64,000 nucleotides of DNA from Costus lasius (Eukaryota > Streptophyta > Magnoliopsida > Zingiberales > Costaceae): contig CM050449.1 of NCBI GenBank assembly GCA_027563935.2, positions 58,297,949 through 58,361,948 of the forward strand, given 5' to 3'. Both the position numbers and the translations under genes were made by a program. Below are positions 10,540 to 21,514 of this stretch, in pieces (within the stretch, counting starts at the first letter, position 1; each line of letters starts with the position of its first letter). A model generated the notes under the pieces. It worked only from the letters and a program-made list of their open reading frames with translations. It searched no databases and was not told the origin of the DNA.

Positions 10540-10926
10540 ATGCCTTCTGACGCGAAACCTCACTGTTCTGATTATCGTTGGAGCCATGTTGTACCCACTC
10601 AGTGGGCACGTCCATCTATCTTCAGACGGTGCGGGATTACACCTGCGTGTTACAGAGAAGGGATTTATCACTTCTCGTTGCTCAGCATAGCACGTGGTGG
10701 TCCAGGGAGCAGGTCGGGTCAGCTTGACCATGTAGGCTACATATGTGGAGCATATGGTAGCGCATGGAGGCAGCCATCTGTGGGGTCAGAGATTGTGTTG
10801 TACCAACTCAGTTGGCACAGTCTGCTGGATTGCCCAGATGAAGGGGAATCGCACGGGTTGGCGATTGGCAGGGACTGCCTACCAGAAAGTAGTGCTTGTA
10901 CTCTCTGTGCATCTTATCTCGCCTGA
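10540..10926 (+). CDS. Copia-2 leader open frame of 128 codons, doubtful coding
   Basis: The frame begins ATGCCTTCTGACGCG and ends 198 bases before gag. The same 387-base frame is open in Copia-3 (40159-40545) and, without its ATG, in Copia-1 (3000-3386). No indels separate the three copies within it. I recognise no domain. Against real coding, by eye about seven of ten Copia-2/Copia-3 differences change the amino acid, and the young Copia-1 lacks the start codon. It may be a chance frame in a structured leader. Confidence 0.2.
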   Translation: MPSDAKPHCSDYRWSHVVPTQWARPSIFRRCGITPACYREGIYHFSLLSIARGGPGSRSGQLDHVGYICGAYGSAWRQPSVGSEIVLYQLSWHSLLDCPDEGESHGLAIGRDCLPESSACTLCASYLA

Positions 10927-11124
10927 GCGGGACGCGGAGACCAAGTATGAAATCTGGATCCCATCTCACTAAAAGAGTTCTACTCTTTCGGGCTGTTTTG
11001 CTGGATTTTTCAGCCAGATAAAATAGTGAGAAAAAGAATCATTCTTAAGTCCTGATTGATTCTTAACATTGATACTGACCTTGCTGTTCTTGCATTGTTG
11101 TAGATTCCTGCAGCAACGAACACC

Positions 11125-14100
11125 ATGAACTTCAATGTGCGATCCCTACTGGAAAGGGAGAAGTTTGCTGGGCCGAACTTCTCAGACTAGTTCGGACACC
11201 TTAAGATTGTTCTTAAGGCAGAGAGGAAACTGTATGTCCTCGAGACGGCGATACCGCCTCAGCCCGCTCCGAACACCGCAAGGGCGGTTCGGGAAGCTTA
11301 TGAAAAGCACGTCAATGATAGCATTGATGTCGCTTGCCTGATGCTAGCGTCTATGACGCCACCGCTGCAGCGTCAGCATGAGGATATGTCTGCTATAGAC
11401 ATGATAGCAAACCTCAAGATGCTGTATTCTGCACAGGCGAGGACAGAACGCTATAATTTGACAAAGCTGTTCTTTCAGAGCAAACTGGCTGAAGGGAGCC
11501 CAGTGGGAGCTCACGTGCTCAAGATGATTGGGCACAAGAAGGCTCTAGAGAAACTGGGGCATACCATCAACCAGGAGCTTGCTGTAGACATCATTCTGCA
11601 GTCTCTCCCGCCCTCTTTCGATGCGTTCATTATTAACTTTAATATGAACAAAATCGATTGTACTCCGGCAGAGCTGCTGAATATGCTCTTGACTACTGAG
11701 GAGACTCTGAAGGGAAAGCCTTCGACCTCTGTCTTAATGGTTCCTTCTAGGAACAAGAAGAAGGGGAAGAAGGGCAAGGCCCCTGTCAAGAGTTACAGCA
11801 AGGCTCTGAAGCAAAAAGTTAAGCGGTCAAAGGAATACAGATGTTTCCACTGTGGCCAGCTGGGTCACTGGAAAAAGGACTATAAAGCGCTCCAAGGAGA
11901 CAAGAGGGGAAGCATCGCTTCTGGCTCAGGTATTTACATGACGGAAGTCATGGTTTCATCTTCTTCTATTTCATGGGTGTTGGACACTGCATGTGGAGTT
12001 CACATTTGTTCAAATGTACAGGAACTCAAGAGAAGAAGACAGGTGGGACAGCATGAGGTGGACCTACGAGTTGGAAACGGGGCACGGGTTGCTGCTGTTG
12101 CTGTAGGAGACTATTTCATCTCATTGCCATCTGGACTTGTATTGGAACTAGACAATTGTTACTTTGTTCCCAGCATTACTAAAAATATTATCTCCATTCC
12201 TGCTCTTGTCAGGAAGGGATTTTCCTTTGAATGCAATATTTCAAAGTGTGTTTTATCTTTTGATAATATTATTTATGCTACTGGTTCAATTAACAATGGG
12301 TTATTCATGTTGGACATGGAATGTTCTATACAAAATATTGATATTAAGAAAGCCAAGTATGTTGATGACAGCACCTTGCTATGGCATAGTCGTTTAGGCC
12401 ATATTAACAAGAAACGCATTAAGCGGTTGCATGATCATGGACTGCTGGGATCATTCTCCTATGAGGAGATTGATACATGCAAGGCTTGTTTAATGGGTAA
12501 AATGACGAAGTCACCTTTTCCCCACAAAGGTCAAAGGGCTTCAGGTTTACTTGACCTTATACACAGTGATGTGTGTGGGCCATTTAGTACACATGCCAGA
12601 GGTGGCTATCAGTACTTCATAACCTTTACTGATGATTTCAGTAGGTATGGGTATGTCTATCTGATGAGACATAAAAGTGAATCTTTTGACAAGTTCAAAG
12701 AATTCAAGAATGAAGTACAGAATCAGCTAGGCCGAAATATCAAGGCACTTCATTCTGATCGAGGTGGAGAATACTTGAGTCATGCGTTTACTGACTATCT
12801 GAAGGAGTGTGGGATTATCTCACAGTTCACTCCGCCGGGAACACCGCAATGGAATGGTGTGTCCGAGAGGAGAAATAGAACGTTACTTGATATGGTTCGT
12901 TCTATGATGAGTCAGGCTACTCTTCCATATTCCTTTTGGGGATTTGCACTGGAGACAGCTGCAAAGGTACTAAACCGAGTGCCATCCAAGGTAGTTTCAA
13001 AGACGCCATATGAGTTATGGTATGGGAAACAGCCGAGCTTGACATTTATCAGGATCTGGGGCTGCGAGGCTTATGTCAAAAAGCTCGCCTCTGGGAAACT
13101 AGAGAGCAGATCTGAGAAATGTATCTTTGTCGGATACCCTAAGGAAACTAAGGGTTATTATTTCTACGATCCCAAAGAGAACAAGGTATTTGTTGCTCGG
13201 ACGGCCATATTTCTTGAGAAGGAGTTTCTTCTGCAAGAGGCCAGTGGGAGAGAAATAAAGCTGGATGAGAATCCAGAGGAAGGACAAAGTGGTCAAGCGC
13301 AGTTGGATGAGCCTGAGCCGGTAGAACAGGTTACTGAACAACCTGAGGCTCAGATATCACGGGAACCGCGAAGATCGGGAAGGATCCGTCAACAGCCTGA
13401 GCGCTATGACGGAGTCTACATCATTGATAATGATGAACCCCTTACTTATGCGGATGCGGTCAGTGGACCGGAGTCAGCGAGATGGCTTGAAGCTATGCGC
13501 GGCGAGATGGACTCCATGTCAGATAACCAAGTCTGGGATTTGGTTGATCCGCCTCCGGGAGTTATCCCTATAGGCTGTAAATGGATCTTCAAGAAGAAGA
13601 TTGACATGGATGGTAACGTGGTTACCTATAAAGGCAGGCTAGTTGCGAAAGGTTTCAAACAAATCTACGGGATAGATTATGATGAAACTTTCTCACCTGT
13701 AGCCATGTTCAAGTCTATTCGGATTATACTTGCGATAGCGGCATATTATGATTATGAGATCTGGCAAATGGATGTGAAGACGGCTTTCCTTAATGGAAAT
13801 CTGGATGAGGATGTGTATATGACACAACCAGAAGGTTTCACTAATCCATCAGATCGTCATAAGATATGCAAGTTAAAGAAGTCTATTTATGGACTTAAAC
13901 AAGCATCTAGGAGCTGGAATATTCGTTTTGATGAATCAGTCAGTGAATTTGGTTTCATCAAGAACCAGGATGACCCGTGTGTGTATAAAAGGTTTAGTGG
14001 GAGCGTGATTACTTTCTTAGTCCTCTACGTCGATGATATCTTGATCATTGGAAACGATATTCCTGAAATGCATGCGGTTAAGGCATGGTTAAGGAAATGT

Positions 14101-15009
14101 TTTCATATGAAAGATCTAGGAGAAGCAGCCTATGTATTAGGTGTGAAGATCTACAGGGATAGATCTAAGAGGCTTCTCGGGCTGTGCCAGAGTACTTACA
14201 TCGATAAAGTCCTGGAGAGATTTCATTTAGAGAATTCTAAAAGAGGATATCTTCCAGTCAGACATGGTCTGAATCTTTCGAAGAGTCAGTGTCCACAAAC
14301 ACAGACTGAGAAAGATGAAATGGACAATACGCCTTATGCTTCGGCTATTGGGTCCATAATGTATGCGATGTTGTGTACTCGCCCGGACGTCGCTTACGGG
14401 TTAAGCGTGACCAGTCGGTTCCAAAGTAATCCAGGTCAGGCACACTGGATTGCAGTCAAGAACATTTTAAAATATCTGCGGAGGACCAAAGATATGTTCT
14501 TGATATATGGTGGTCAGGAAGAACTCAGTATTGAAGGATATACTGACGCTTCGTTCCAGTCTGACCAGGATGATTTCCGATCGCAATCAGGCTATGTTTT
14601 TAGCTTGAATGGAGGAGCAGTGGTGTGGAAAAGTTTCAAACAGTCAACTGTTGCTGATTCCACAATAGAAGCCGAGTATGTTGCAGCCTCGGAAGCATCC
14701 AAGGAGGCAGTATGGATTCGTAAGTTCGTTCAGGAACTTGGTGTTGTTCCTTCGAGTGCAGATCCTTTGGTTATCTTTTGTGATAACACTGGAGCAATCG
14801 CACAAGCAAAGGAACCACGGTCGCACCAGAAGTCCAAGCACATACAGAGACGGTTTCACTTGATCCGGGAGATCATAGATCGTGGCGAGATCAAAGTCTG
14901 CAAGGTTCATACAGATGACAATCTGGCAGACCCGCTTACTAAGCCTCTGGCGCAGCAGAAGCATGTGAAGCACTGTAATAATATGGGTTTGAGATTTCTC
15001 AACCATTAG
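11125..15009 (+). pseudogene. gag-pol: Copia-2 gag-pol, one nonsense codon and a damaged zinc knuckle
   Basis: The frame is homologous to the Copia-1 polyprotein throughout, 1294 codons long, with no frameshift. Codon 22 is TAG at 11188-11190 where Copia-1 has TGG, so translation from the normal ATG at 11125 stops almost at once. The next in-frame ATG at 11341 would omit the first 72 residues of gag. The CCHC knuckle has lost its last cysteine (Tyr, codon TAT at 11881-11883). Integrase DDE, the YVDD of RT and the RNase H acidic residues are all kept. The pattern suggests recent loss of gag function, with enzymes not yet eroded. Movement would need gag supplied in trans, for example by Copia-1. 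Confidence 0.93.
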
Positions 15010-15020
15010 ATTAAGTGCAA

Positions 15021-15028
15021 GTGGGAGA
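15021..15028 (+). other. Copia-2 polypurine tract
   Basis: GTGGGAGA lies one base before the 3' LTR, as in Copia-1. Confidence 0.85.
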
Positions 15029-15029
15029 T

Positions 15030-16712
15030 TGTTGGGGTATGCCCTTAAGGCTAATGTTTGAGGCCTTGGGATTGTATCAGTATCATGTATAAACTTTTAT
15101 GTTTATAAAGGCATGGTTGTTATTCAGTTGGTTACATTGTCTACTGCAATAATTGTACTTCTGAATAATGTCTCAAAGCTGTTCAGCTAGGCTGACATGC
15201 TGTAATGTCCTTAGTCGAGATATCTTGGTGAACATGAGACAGCCTTGATATGGTTAAGACTAATATGTGTTCTAGTCTTATAGGATGCTTCGAGCATGGA
15301 ATAAGATGTAGACTCATGGGTACATTGGATGTACTGGACAGACCCTACTAGGTTATTCAATTGCTTGTCACAATGTGAATAATCCTTGAATTCGACAAGT
15401 GGCACATTTCCTCTGACTTGAGATCACTTGTGTTTCTAAATGATGATTGTCATTGTTTTGAGGTAGTTCAATATCATTTGAAACATAATGATTATAGACT
15501 ATATTGGATGGTGAGCTTGAGTCAGGTTAGGGCACTAGTGATAGACAAAGGATTGCCGTCTCCTTGTTTAAGGAGTGTGATGTTCTAAAGGGCCCCCTGG
15601 ATGAGATGATTGAGAAAGTGTATGGCCATACCCAGGTGACTGTGTTCATCTGTTCTAATCATACTTATCATATTGGAGCTACAAGCTTGACACGCTTGTC
15701 CAATAAGAACATCCAGTGGCAAAGGAAATTTGTATGCCTTGTGAGTTGATTCACACTTGTGCTGTGGTTTGGGTGTAGTCTTGGAAGACTCTTTCCTTTA
15801 TATCGGGAGACAGTGATGTGTTGCTAGATACCCCTCACTGATCGTGATAACGTGAGTTATCGTTACCGACATTTAAAGGAAACCCTCAGGGTCGCACAAT
15901 TTGATGATATGGCTTACTTAAGTCAGATCGTGTGGACTGAATTATTTGGGTTCAGTTTAAAGGGATTTAATCTCTGATTGTGAGTGAGATCTGGTCTGAT
16001 CATGTTTGATTGATTAGGGCTTGAGATCGGTAAGCTTCGATCGAGAGAATGGATGCTAGATCGGTGAGATCAGGGGCATCAAGAGATGAACGGTTAGATC
16101 TGAAACCTTAGAGTTTATTATGATCTAGACCAAATTGCTTGGGTTAATTGGTCTTTGAACCAAACCAAATTGAACCAGCTCATCATGTGAGCATATGGTT
16201 CAAGTGAAGAGGTTTTTGCGATTGGGATAAACCCATGGTCGCATGTGGAGGAGTGGTTTTCTATTTTTAGAAAACATGATCACTACGTGACCACAACTCA
16301 CGTTGTATCTTCACGCTTTCCTCTCGCCCTCTGGTCGTCTTTTGTTTTTGGCTTCTTACACTCTTTTGCGAGAGAAGAAGGTGGACGACATTCATGAAGG
16401 TTTCGGCCAAGCAAAATTCTTCTCATCCCTTTCACTCGACAAGAACTCCTTAGAACCTTGCTAGCACAAGGAGCACTAAGGGAGTAGGCGACATCATTTG
16501 TGTGCGGTACCTTAGGAGGAAAGCTCTCTTGCGATCTTCTTCCAAAGCTCCATCAAAGCGATGGCCATGGTATGAATCTTCTCTGATCTATACTAGTTCA
16601 TGAAAGTTGATCATATGACATGCAAAAGGTCATGAGAAACCCTTGCTTCCGCTCGAAAAATTATTGTTATGCGCCTATCTAGGGTTTCGCTCCCCCTTGA
16701 AGGGGACTTTCA
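15030..16712 (+). repeat. Copia-2 3' LTR (complete; holds the empty site of the Copia-1 insertion)
   Basis: This 1683 bp LTR begins TGTTGGGGTATGCCC and ends GGGACTTTCA. It belongs to the same family as the Copia-1 LTR but differs clearly between about 16090 and 16480. The visible 236 bases of the 5' LTR are identical to it by eye, so Copia-2 is itself not old. Bases 16571-16580 preserve the uninterrupted target of Copia-1. Confidence 0.95.
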
Positions 16713-17049
16713 AAGACGTTGGAATTAATTTTAGCCATCATTAATTACTTACTCGTGTCAAAATAATAAAAGAAATCACATAGTTTTGCCTTTAGCACTA
16801 TGAAAGTGCCAAAAGTTTTACCTCAACTAAACCCTTATTAATTCCATCAAACCATTTGTCTAGGGATGCCAACATAATTTGTTATCTAATGCTTCACACC
16901 TACTATCTATTCAGTAAATGACCATTCCAACAAGAGTGACAATGTGCTTTCCCATGCCACTAACTTGTCCAATGGAACTTATGTACAAATGAAGGGGTGA
17001 TAATTATATTGTCTTCACCCTCAAAGTATTGTGCATCCCTTGTTCTATT
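16713..17049. other. unassigned AT-rich sequence next to Copia-2
   Basis: No open frame, LTR end or repeat is recognised in these 337 bases. It is the DNA into which Copia-2 inserted and may be host sequence or an element too old to recognise. Confidence 0.4.
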
Positions 17050-17640
17050 TGTTGGTGTATGTGCCCTAGGACCTAGTTTTGGTACATCTTTATACTACTT
17101 GACAATGATATTTATATATCATTCTGGCATTGTCATTATCTATATTTGTTTACATCTGCGATTATGTTCTTACATGATAATGTCCCTGGAGATAGATTGG
17201 ATCTGTGCTCAAATGGTTGTCCCCAGTCAATGTACCTGAATAGATATGGGACAGCTCTGGTACTTGTGAGGCTAGTATATGGGCTGGTTAGGCACGAGGT
17301 GCTAACGCAGGCATATGGGTATGTCAGTGGTGGATATACTAGACCGACCCGCTGTGAGGCTCTAACTTGATGTCATGAGTTAACCTCACAAGTGACAAGA
17401 GATGCATTGATCCTTTGACTTAAGGTCATTGACCCTTCTATATGGTTAGGGACATGCTTTGAAACAACCTAACACCTCATCGTAGTTGGGAGGTCATAAC
17501 AGTTGTCATTGAGTATGTCACGACCTATATGAGAAGATCAATGGACAGACATAGGATTTGCCCATTCCTTAGGGAAGCTTGATATCCATGGCCCTCCCAT
17601 GGTTCTATGACTGAAAGTGTATGGTCATACCCAGGTGAGA
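17050..17640 (+). repeat. decayed copia LTR fragment
   Basis: The segment begins TGTTGGTGTATGTGCCCTAG, like the intact copia LTR start TGTTGGGGTATGCCC. The same landmarks follow in order: a GATATGGG block, CTTGACTTAAGGTCA (the intact LTRs have CTGACTTGAGATCA), a GACATAGGATTTGCC block near 17548, and GTGTATGGTCATACCCAGGTGA near 17616-17637. Similarity fades after that, so about two thirds of the LTR is missing or was displaced. I read it as an old relative of the Copia-1/2 family. Confidence 0.6.
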
Positions 17641-18889
17641 ACTGCCATGTTTTCTGCCTGGATTTCACATAAAGAAATACGGCACTGTCGTATTCAGCAT
17701 ACGGTACCGTATTTTTTAACCCAAATTCCCAAGTTTTTCGTGGATTCATTGGAAACACAATTTCCGGAGATTTAGGAGGCTAAATTTAGATCCAAAAGAA
17801 GCAGTGGACTGGTCTTTAGGAGGAGAAGACACACAAAGTAAAGGGACGAATATTTATCGAGTATTGGAGGAGTAATCGAGAGAGAGGTGGATTTGCTAGG
17901 GTTCATCAGTTCTCAGCCTGTGGACCACCTCTGGCCACGAAATTTGACAGAGAGCTTCGCTTGGTGAAGGAGAACTTGCATCTGAAGTTTCAAAGAAAAA
18001 GGATTCCGATTGGAGGAGAAATCAATGAAACAGCGGTGACAGCGCTGTTCTAGGCGATTACGGTGCTGTAATTTCATTACATCACTGTTTTGTAACTCTT
18101 TTCTCCTCTTTTTGATTCCTATTCATACAGAAACATGTTTTATTGTAATTCCTTCATCATGGTATCTTAATCTTTCTTTGGGACATGGGGGTGTAATCTC
18201 TTTGTTTCTTAATGACTAGAAAACCCTAATTTTGTCAAACTGATTTTATTATGATAATTTTACTTTTGTGAATTGATTGTTCTTTAATTCTCCTCTGTTT
18301 CTTAATATCAGCATGATTTAGAATTTTACAAAATAGACTGAGAAGTTGATTGCTTGAAATTCGGAACCCTAGGAATTATCGAGTTTGGAACTATCGTAAG
18401 AGATTAGGTTGTTCTTCGAATTCTAATTCTTAGAGAAACTTAATGCCTTGTTGATTTTATGATTCTTTGGATTGAGTTAATACTTTAGACTTGATTTGAT
18501 GCTGCAAGAGATTGAGTATTGAGTCGTCAGAAAACCTTGAGTAAAACTTGTGTTGAGACTCTGATGCACGTGAGTGATCTTGAGTTTCCACTTGAGGTTA
18601 TCAACTTAGAATTCGGATGCACGACAATGATCCTTGAGTTCTTAGTTGATGGTTTGCTTATTTTCAGCATTGAGTAGATCTTGCACGAGAGTGAAGATCG
18701 GTTCTTTTTACGATTGTTTGCGCAAGAGCGAAATAATTTATTTATGAGGTAAACTATACCTTTATCACGGTAAAATTGGATTGACAGACACTTATCTTAA
18801 TCTAGCCATTAGAAATTAAAGTAGATGAACCCCTAGTCCTGATTTCTTCTCTGATATTTTTTCTGTGTTCTTTTCGATAGTTTGATTCA
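17641..18889 (+). other. non-coding, probably LTR or leader of an old Gypsy element
   Basis: No frame is supported. The segment is AT-rich and holds several palindromes (17676-17694, 17699-17712, 18060-18088). It leads straight into an Athila-like gag fragment, so it may be the LTR and leader of that element. No PBS or TG/CA ends could be fixed. Confidence 0.35.
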
Positions 18890-19100
18890 CTATTTTTGAT
18901 TCATTCACAGCCGTCAGGGACGTTCACTACTTGGGATCAGCTTTCTAACGCATTTCTGATGAAATACTTCCCGCCTAGCAAGACCATCCAACTGAAAAAT
19001 CAAATTACAAAATTTGCACAAAAGGATGGAGAGTCTTTGAGGGAAGCATGGGAGCGATTTAACGACTTGCAACGGAAGTGTCCTCACCATGGCTTAGTGG
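18890..19100 (+). pseudogene. gag: Athila-like Ty3/gypsy gag fragment
   Basis: About 68 residues match the core of plant Gypsy gag (the Retrotrans_gag family). The words TTWDQL, FLMKYFPPSKT, KFAQKDGESLREAWERF and LQRKCPHHG are visible; FPP(S/A)KT with CPHHG is typical of Athila elements. The gag N-terminus is missing upstream, where the frame meets non-coding DNA. The C-terminus is cut at 19100 by the LARD-like insertion. A TTG near 18896 is not a real start. Only a remnant of the capsid domain remains. Confidence 0.8.
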
Positions 19101-19535
19101 TGTAGCGCCAAGCTACGGGACGGGGAGAGCTCCAAGACCGACTCTAGGACGACATGCGAACAATTCAAAAACTCGCGATCAAACACACGGATTCAAAGAC
19201 ATCGGATACGTATTAGAGCAACGGATGGCAAAATAGATAACCAAGGCATTCAACTACGAAAATAGCACTCAAATGAAACTACTAACCATTACAAACGAAG
19301 AAGACGAGGTATCGAGACGAGGCCAAGGACCGTACACCTTGCCTCCAACCTCACTCTACTTCCACACGCTTCGCGGAGTCGAGGCACCGACCACTACTCC
19401 GGAGTTACAAGACCCCTCGCAGCCCCTTCCGGACTTGTAAGGTTGTAAACTTCCTAAACACTAGGCCCTATCTCCCTTTTATAAGCTTAAGGGGAGGGCA
19501 AACCCACACCACTCATATGAGGGGTGGTTGCAACA
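19101..19535 (-). repeat. candidate 3' LTR of the LARD-like element
   Basis: Read on the minus strand it starts TGTTGCAAC and ends GGCGCTACA. These ends are partly inverted repeats and have TG...CA termini. A TATA-like TTATAAAAGGGAG lies on the minus strand at about 19474-19486. Only one copy is in the window, so the ends are unconfirmed. Confidence 0.4.
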
Positions 19536-20500
19536 ACTATTCTAACTACTATACTAAAAAAGCTGGGGGAAAAGAGGTACATTTGACTGGAAATATTCCA
19601 GCAACTAAGTGTGTTTGAGAAGCTTCAGGTCGCTTTAAATGTGAGCCGTCCATTTGAGCTTTGGTGATATATTTTGATCTGGGCGTCTGATCGGAGATCT
19701 GATGGCATGGATGGATAGATCGGATTCAGATTAGTGGGGATCGCCACCTAGATCATTCTGAAACTCGTCGGATTGGAGTAGATGTGGCCGAAACAATATC
19801 AACTGTTGATGTCCTTGAAGCTAATCTGACCGCTGGATGGATGCTGAGTGATCTGGGCCGTTGAGCACGTTCTCCTCTTCTCTTCGTTCTCGCGCGGACG
19901 CGAGCGGCGAGCAGGGCACGCCGCTGGGCGGTGTTCCGGCCTCGATCGCTGTGATACTCCGGCTGGAGGCTCGGACGGTGGTGAATGGCGTCTGGGGAAG
20001 CTTTCGGCGCCGGATTGCAGTTTACCGGCCGGGAATAGGGCAGAATGCGGCAACAATTGGAGAATCGGGAAAGTTCCCGAATCCGGCGATCCACTAGCCC
20101 GATGGCCGATTGCTTCCGGCTGTGAGTTCGCAGCAACGATGAGAACCCGTGCCTGAAATCTGGCCTCGATCGGCTAGGCGGATGGTGCGGAGCAGAGGGA
20201 GAGCCGCCGGGCATGGTGGCGCTTGTTTCCGGCGATTCGGCCGTCCGATGGCCGGATCCTTTGGACCAGGAATTTGCATAGAGGAGGGGACGCTGTAGCC
20301 GGAGTCCGGTGATGATCGGAGCCCTGGATGATACTTCCAAAATCTGCGGGCTGAGGTGTAGGTCGCCCGGTCCCCCGAGGAACATTCTGTGCAGAATTGG
20401 ACTTGCGAACTGGAACGCAGCTACAGAAGCCACGGGGCGAGGTTTCTGTCACTGGGCCGCCCATGGAACATTCTGTGAAGTCGGAGTCTAAGCAGTAAAG
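19536..20500. other. GC-rich interior of the LARD-like element
   Basis: From about 19850 to 20480 the base composition is markedly richer in G and C than the neighbours, with overlapping open frames on both strands. Overlapping frames are expected in GC-rich DNA. The stretch could be captured host sequence, but I recognise no gene. Confidence 0.3.
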
Positions 20501-21460
20501 CTGGGTTTGCTGTGTTACTCCTGCATCAGCTTCCGCTGCACACTCTGAGTTCTCCTCCGGAGAATTGAATTGGCGTGCCATTCCTTGGGAGCTCAAATCT
20601 TCCTCACAATTTGGTGGCCTAAAGTGCACAATGGCTTCCATTTCACACCTACAATTGCTCAAATAGATCCGATACAAAAAGTCGACACGCACATAAACAC
20701 AAGGGAGAACAAAGACAGAAGGCTGAATTGGACGATGTGGGAGACAAGTTGAAGGCGGACGCAAACCAACAAAAGGTTTATCACGCTCAGGCGGGGGTCG
20801 ACCAATGTAACCATCTTTGAGGATGGCATCATAGTCATGGGAGACATGTGGGGTACACGAAGAGGTAAAACAAGGGAGAATGTGCAGAAACTTGTTGCCA
20901 ATGAGAAGTGGACTCCCAACCAATGATTCGAACAAGCCAACAAAGGCGCTCTCATGTCGTTCAAGTAAATAGGAGGGGGCAATAAACTCGATGGAAGGGG
21001 TGAAGGACCAAACCATGGCAATGGACTCATGGGGTGATGGCATTGGGATCTCTAGAGGTGTGTCCTCAGCCTCCAAAACTGAAGGCTCCACTTGGGACAC
21101 ATCTTCCTTAACCATGGGGTCAACAAGGGACACATCGAACGTAGGTGGGGACTCAACCAAGGAGGGGACTACCGGTTCCTCCTCAACTTCCAACTCGGGT
21201 GGAAGAAGACCGTGGGCGGCGAAGCGAGCCTCGAGGCACTGGAATTCCGCCTCTACCCATGGCACGGTGTGACCAAGGAGTTCTACCATTACTCCTAGCT
21301 CGTGTGGATGCATAGACAACGCGCCACCGGGCGCAATAAAAGTATACTTATCTTCCATATCATCAAGCAAACAAACACGCGCATACAACCGGTCCTCGGT
21401 GGTGTAATGCCAAAAATAAGCAAAATACGGCATTCTCAACAAAATGCGAAAAACCGACAA
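20174..21460 (-). CDS. hypothetical 428-residue frame in the LARD-like element
   Basis: This is the longest frame of the element, starting about 38 bases after the PBS. The N-terminal half has proline- and glutamate-rich text (for example LEVEEEPVVPSLVESPP near residues 95-112). The last third, in the GC-rich part, reads like untranslated sequence. I see no zinc knuckle, protease, RT or integrase motif and do not recognise the product. It may be a decayed gag-position gene, a captured host fragment or a chance frame. Confidence 0.25.
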   Translation of the reverse strand: MSVFRILLRMPYFAYFWHYTTEDRLYARVCLLDDMEDKYTFIAPGGALSMHPHELGVMVELLGHTVPWVEAEFQCLEARFAAHGLLPPELEVEEEPVVPSLVESPPTFDVSLVDPMVKEDVSQVEPSVLEAEDTPLEIPMPSPHESIAMVWSFTPSIEFIAPSYLLERHESAFVGLFESLVGSPLLIGNKFLHILPCFTSSCTPHVSHDYDAILKDGYIGRPPPERDKPFVGLRPPSTCLPHRPIQPSVFVLPCVYVRVDFLYRIYLSNCRCEMEAIVHFRPPNCEEDLSSQGMARQFNSPEENSECAAEADAGVTQQTQLYCLDSDFTECSMGGPVTETSPRGFCSCVPVRKSNSAQNVPRGTGRPTPQPADFGSIIQGSDHHRTPATASPPLCKFLVQRIRPSDGRIAGNKRHHARRLSLCSAPSA

Positions 21461-21498
21461 AAACTAGGGTGCCGATAATAAGAATTACCGACGAACTT

Positions 21499-21510
21499 GC
21501 TTTGATACCA
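21499..21510 (-). other. primer binding site of the LARD-like element
   Basis: The minus strand reads TGGTATCAAAGC, one mismatch from the iMet-type TGGTATCAGAGC. It gives the orientation of the element. Confidence 0.6.
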
Positions 21511-21514
21511 AAGT

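Larger units (their letters stand above)
9349..11124 (+). other. Copia-2 untranslated leader
   Basis: This is homologous to the Copia-1 leader, with indels. It holds a tRNA-like insertion (10197-10260) and a 128-codon open frame (10540-10926), listed separately. No other gene is seen. Confidence 0.75.
1..16712 (+). mobile_element. Copia-2: Angela/BARE-like Ty1/copia LTR retrotransposon, 5' end outside window, split by Copia-1
   Basis: This element moves by reverse transcription of its own RNA. Its parts in order are the last 100 bases of the 5' LTR (1-100), the rest of that LTR after the Copia-1 insertion (9195-9334), an iMet-type PBS, a 1.8 kb leader, one gag-pol frame with an in-frame stop, a polypurine tract and a complete 3' LTR (15030-16712). 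Bases 1-100 match 16477-16576 and 9199-9334 match 16577-16712, which proves the two pieces are one LTR. The left target duplication lies before the window; the base run after the right end is AAGAC. With Copia-1 removed the LTR-to-LTR period is 7378 bp. Long leader, 1.7 kb LTR and one 1290-codon frame fit the Angela/BARE group (inference). Confidence 0.93.
19101..21514 (-). mobile_element. LARD-like non-autonomous LTR element, 5' end displaced by Gypsy-B
   Basis: On the minus strand a PBS-like TGGTATCAAAGC (21499-21510) leads into a 2 kb interior that ends in a candidate 3' LTR at 19535-19101. No retroviral protein domain is found. The element interrupts the Athila-like gag after AGTGG at 19096-19100. 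Its own 5' LTR should lie to the right of 21514, but Gypsy-B begins there, so it falls outside the window. No convincing polypurine tract was found, which weakens the boundary calls. Confidence 0.5.

Noticed and set aside
101..16712. Copia-1 and Copia-2 (after removing Copia-1) have exactly the same LTR-to-LTR period, 7378 bp, which could hint at an assembly duplication.
   Set aside because: The LTR lengths (1716 and 1683) and interior lengths (5662 and 5695) differ, and the sequences differ at many sites, so the equal sum is a coincidence.
16713..17049. A host gene exon next to Copia-2.
   Set aside because: There is no open frame or splice pattern of note, and the base composition is AT-rich throughout.
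19753..20433. A 226-codon minus-strand frame in the GC-rich part of the LARD-like element.
   Set aside because: It overlaps several other frames on both strands, as expected in GC-rich DNA, and shows no recognisable domain.
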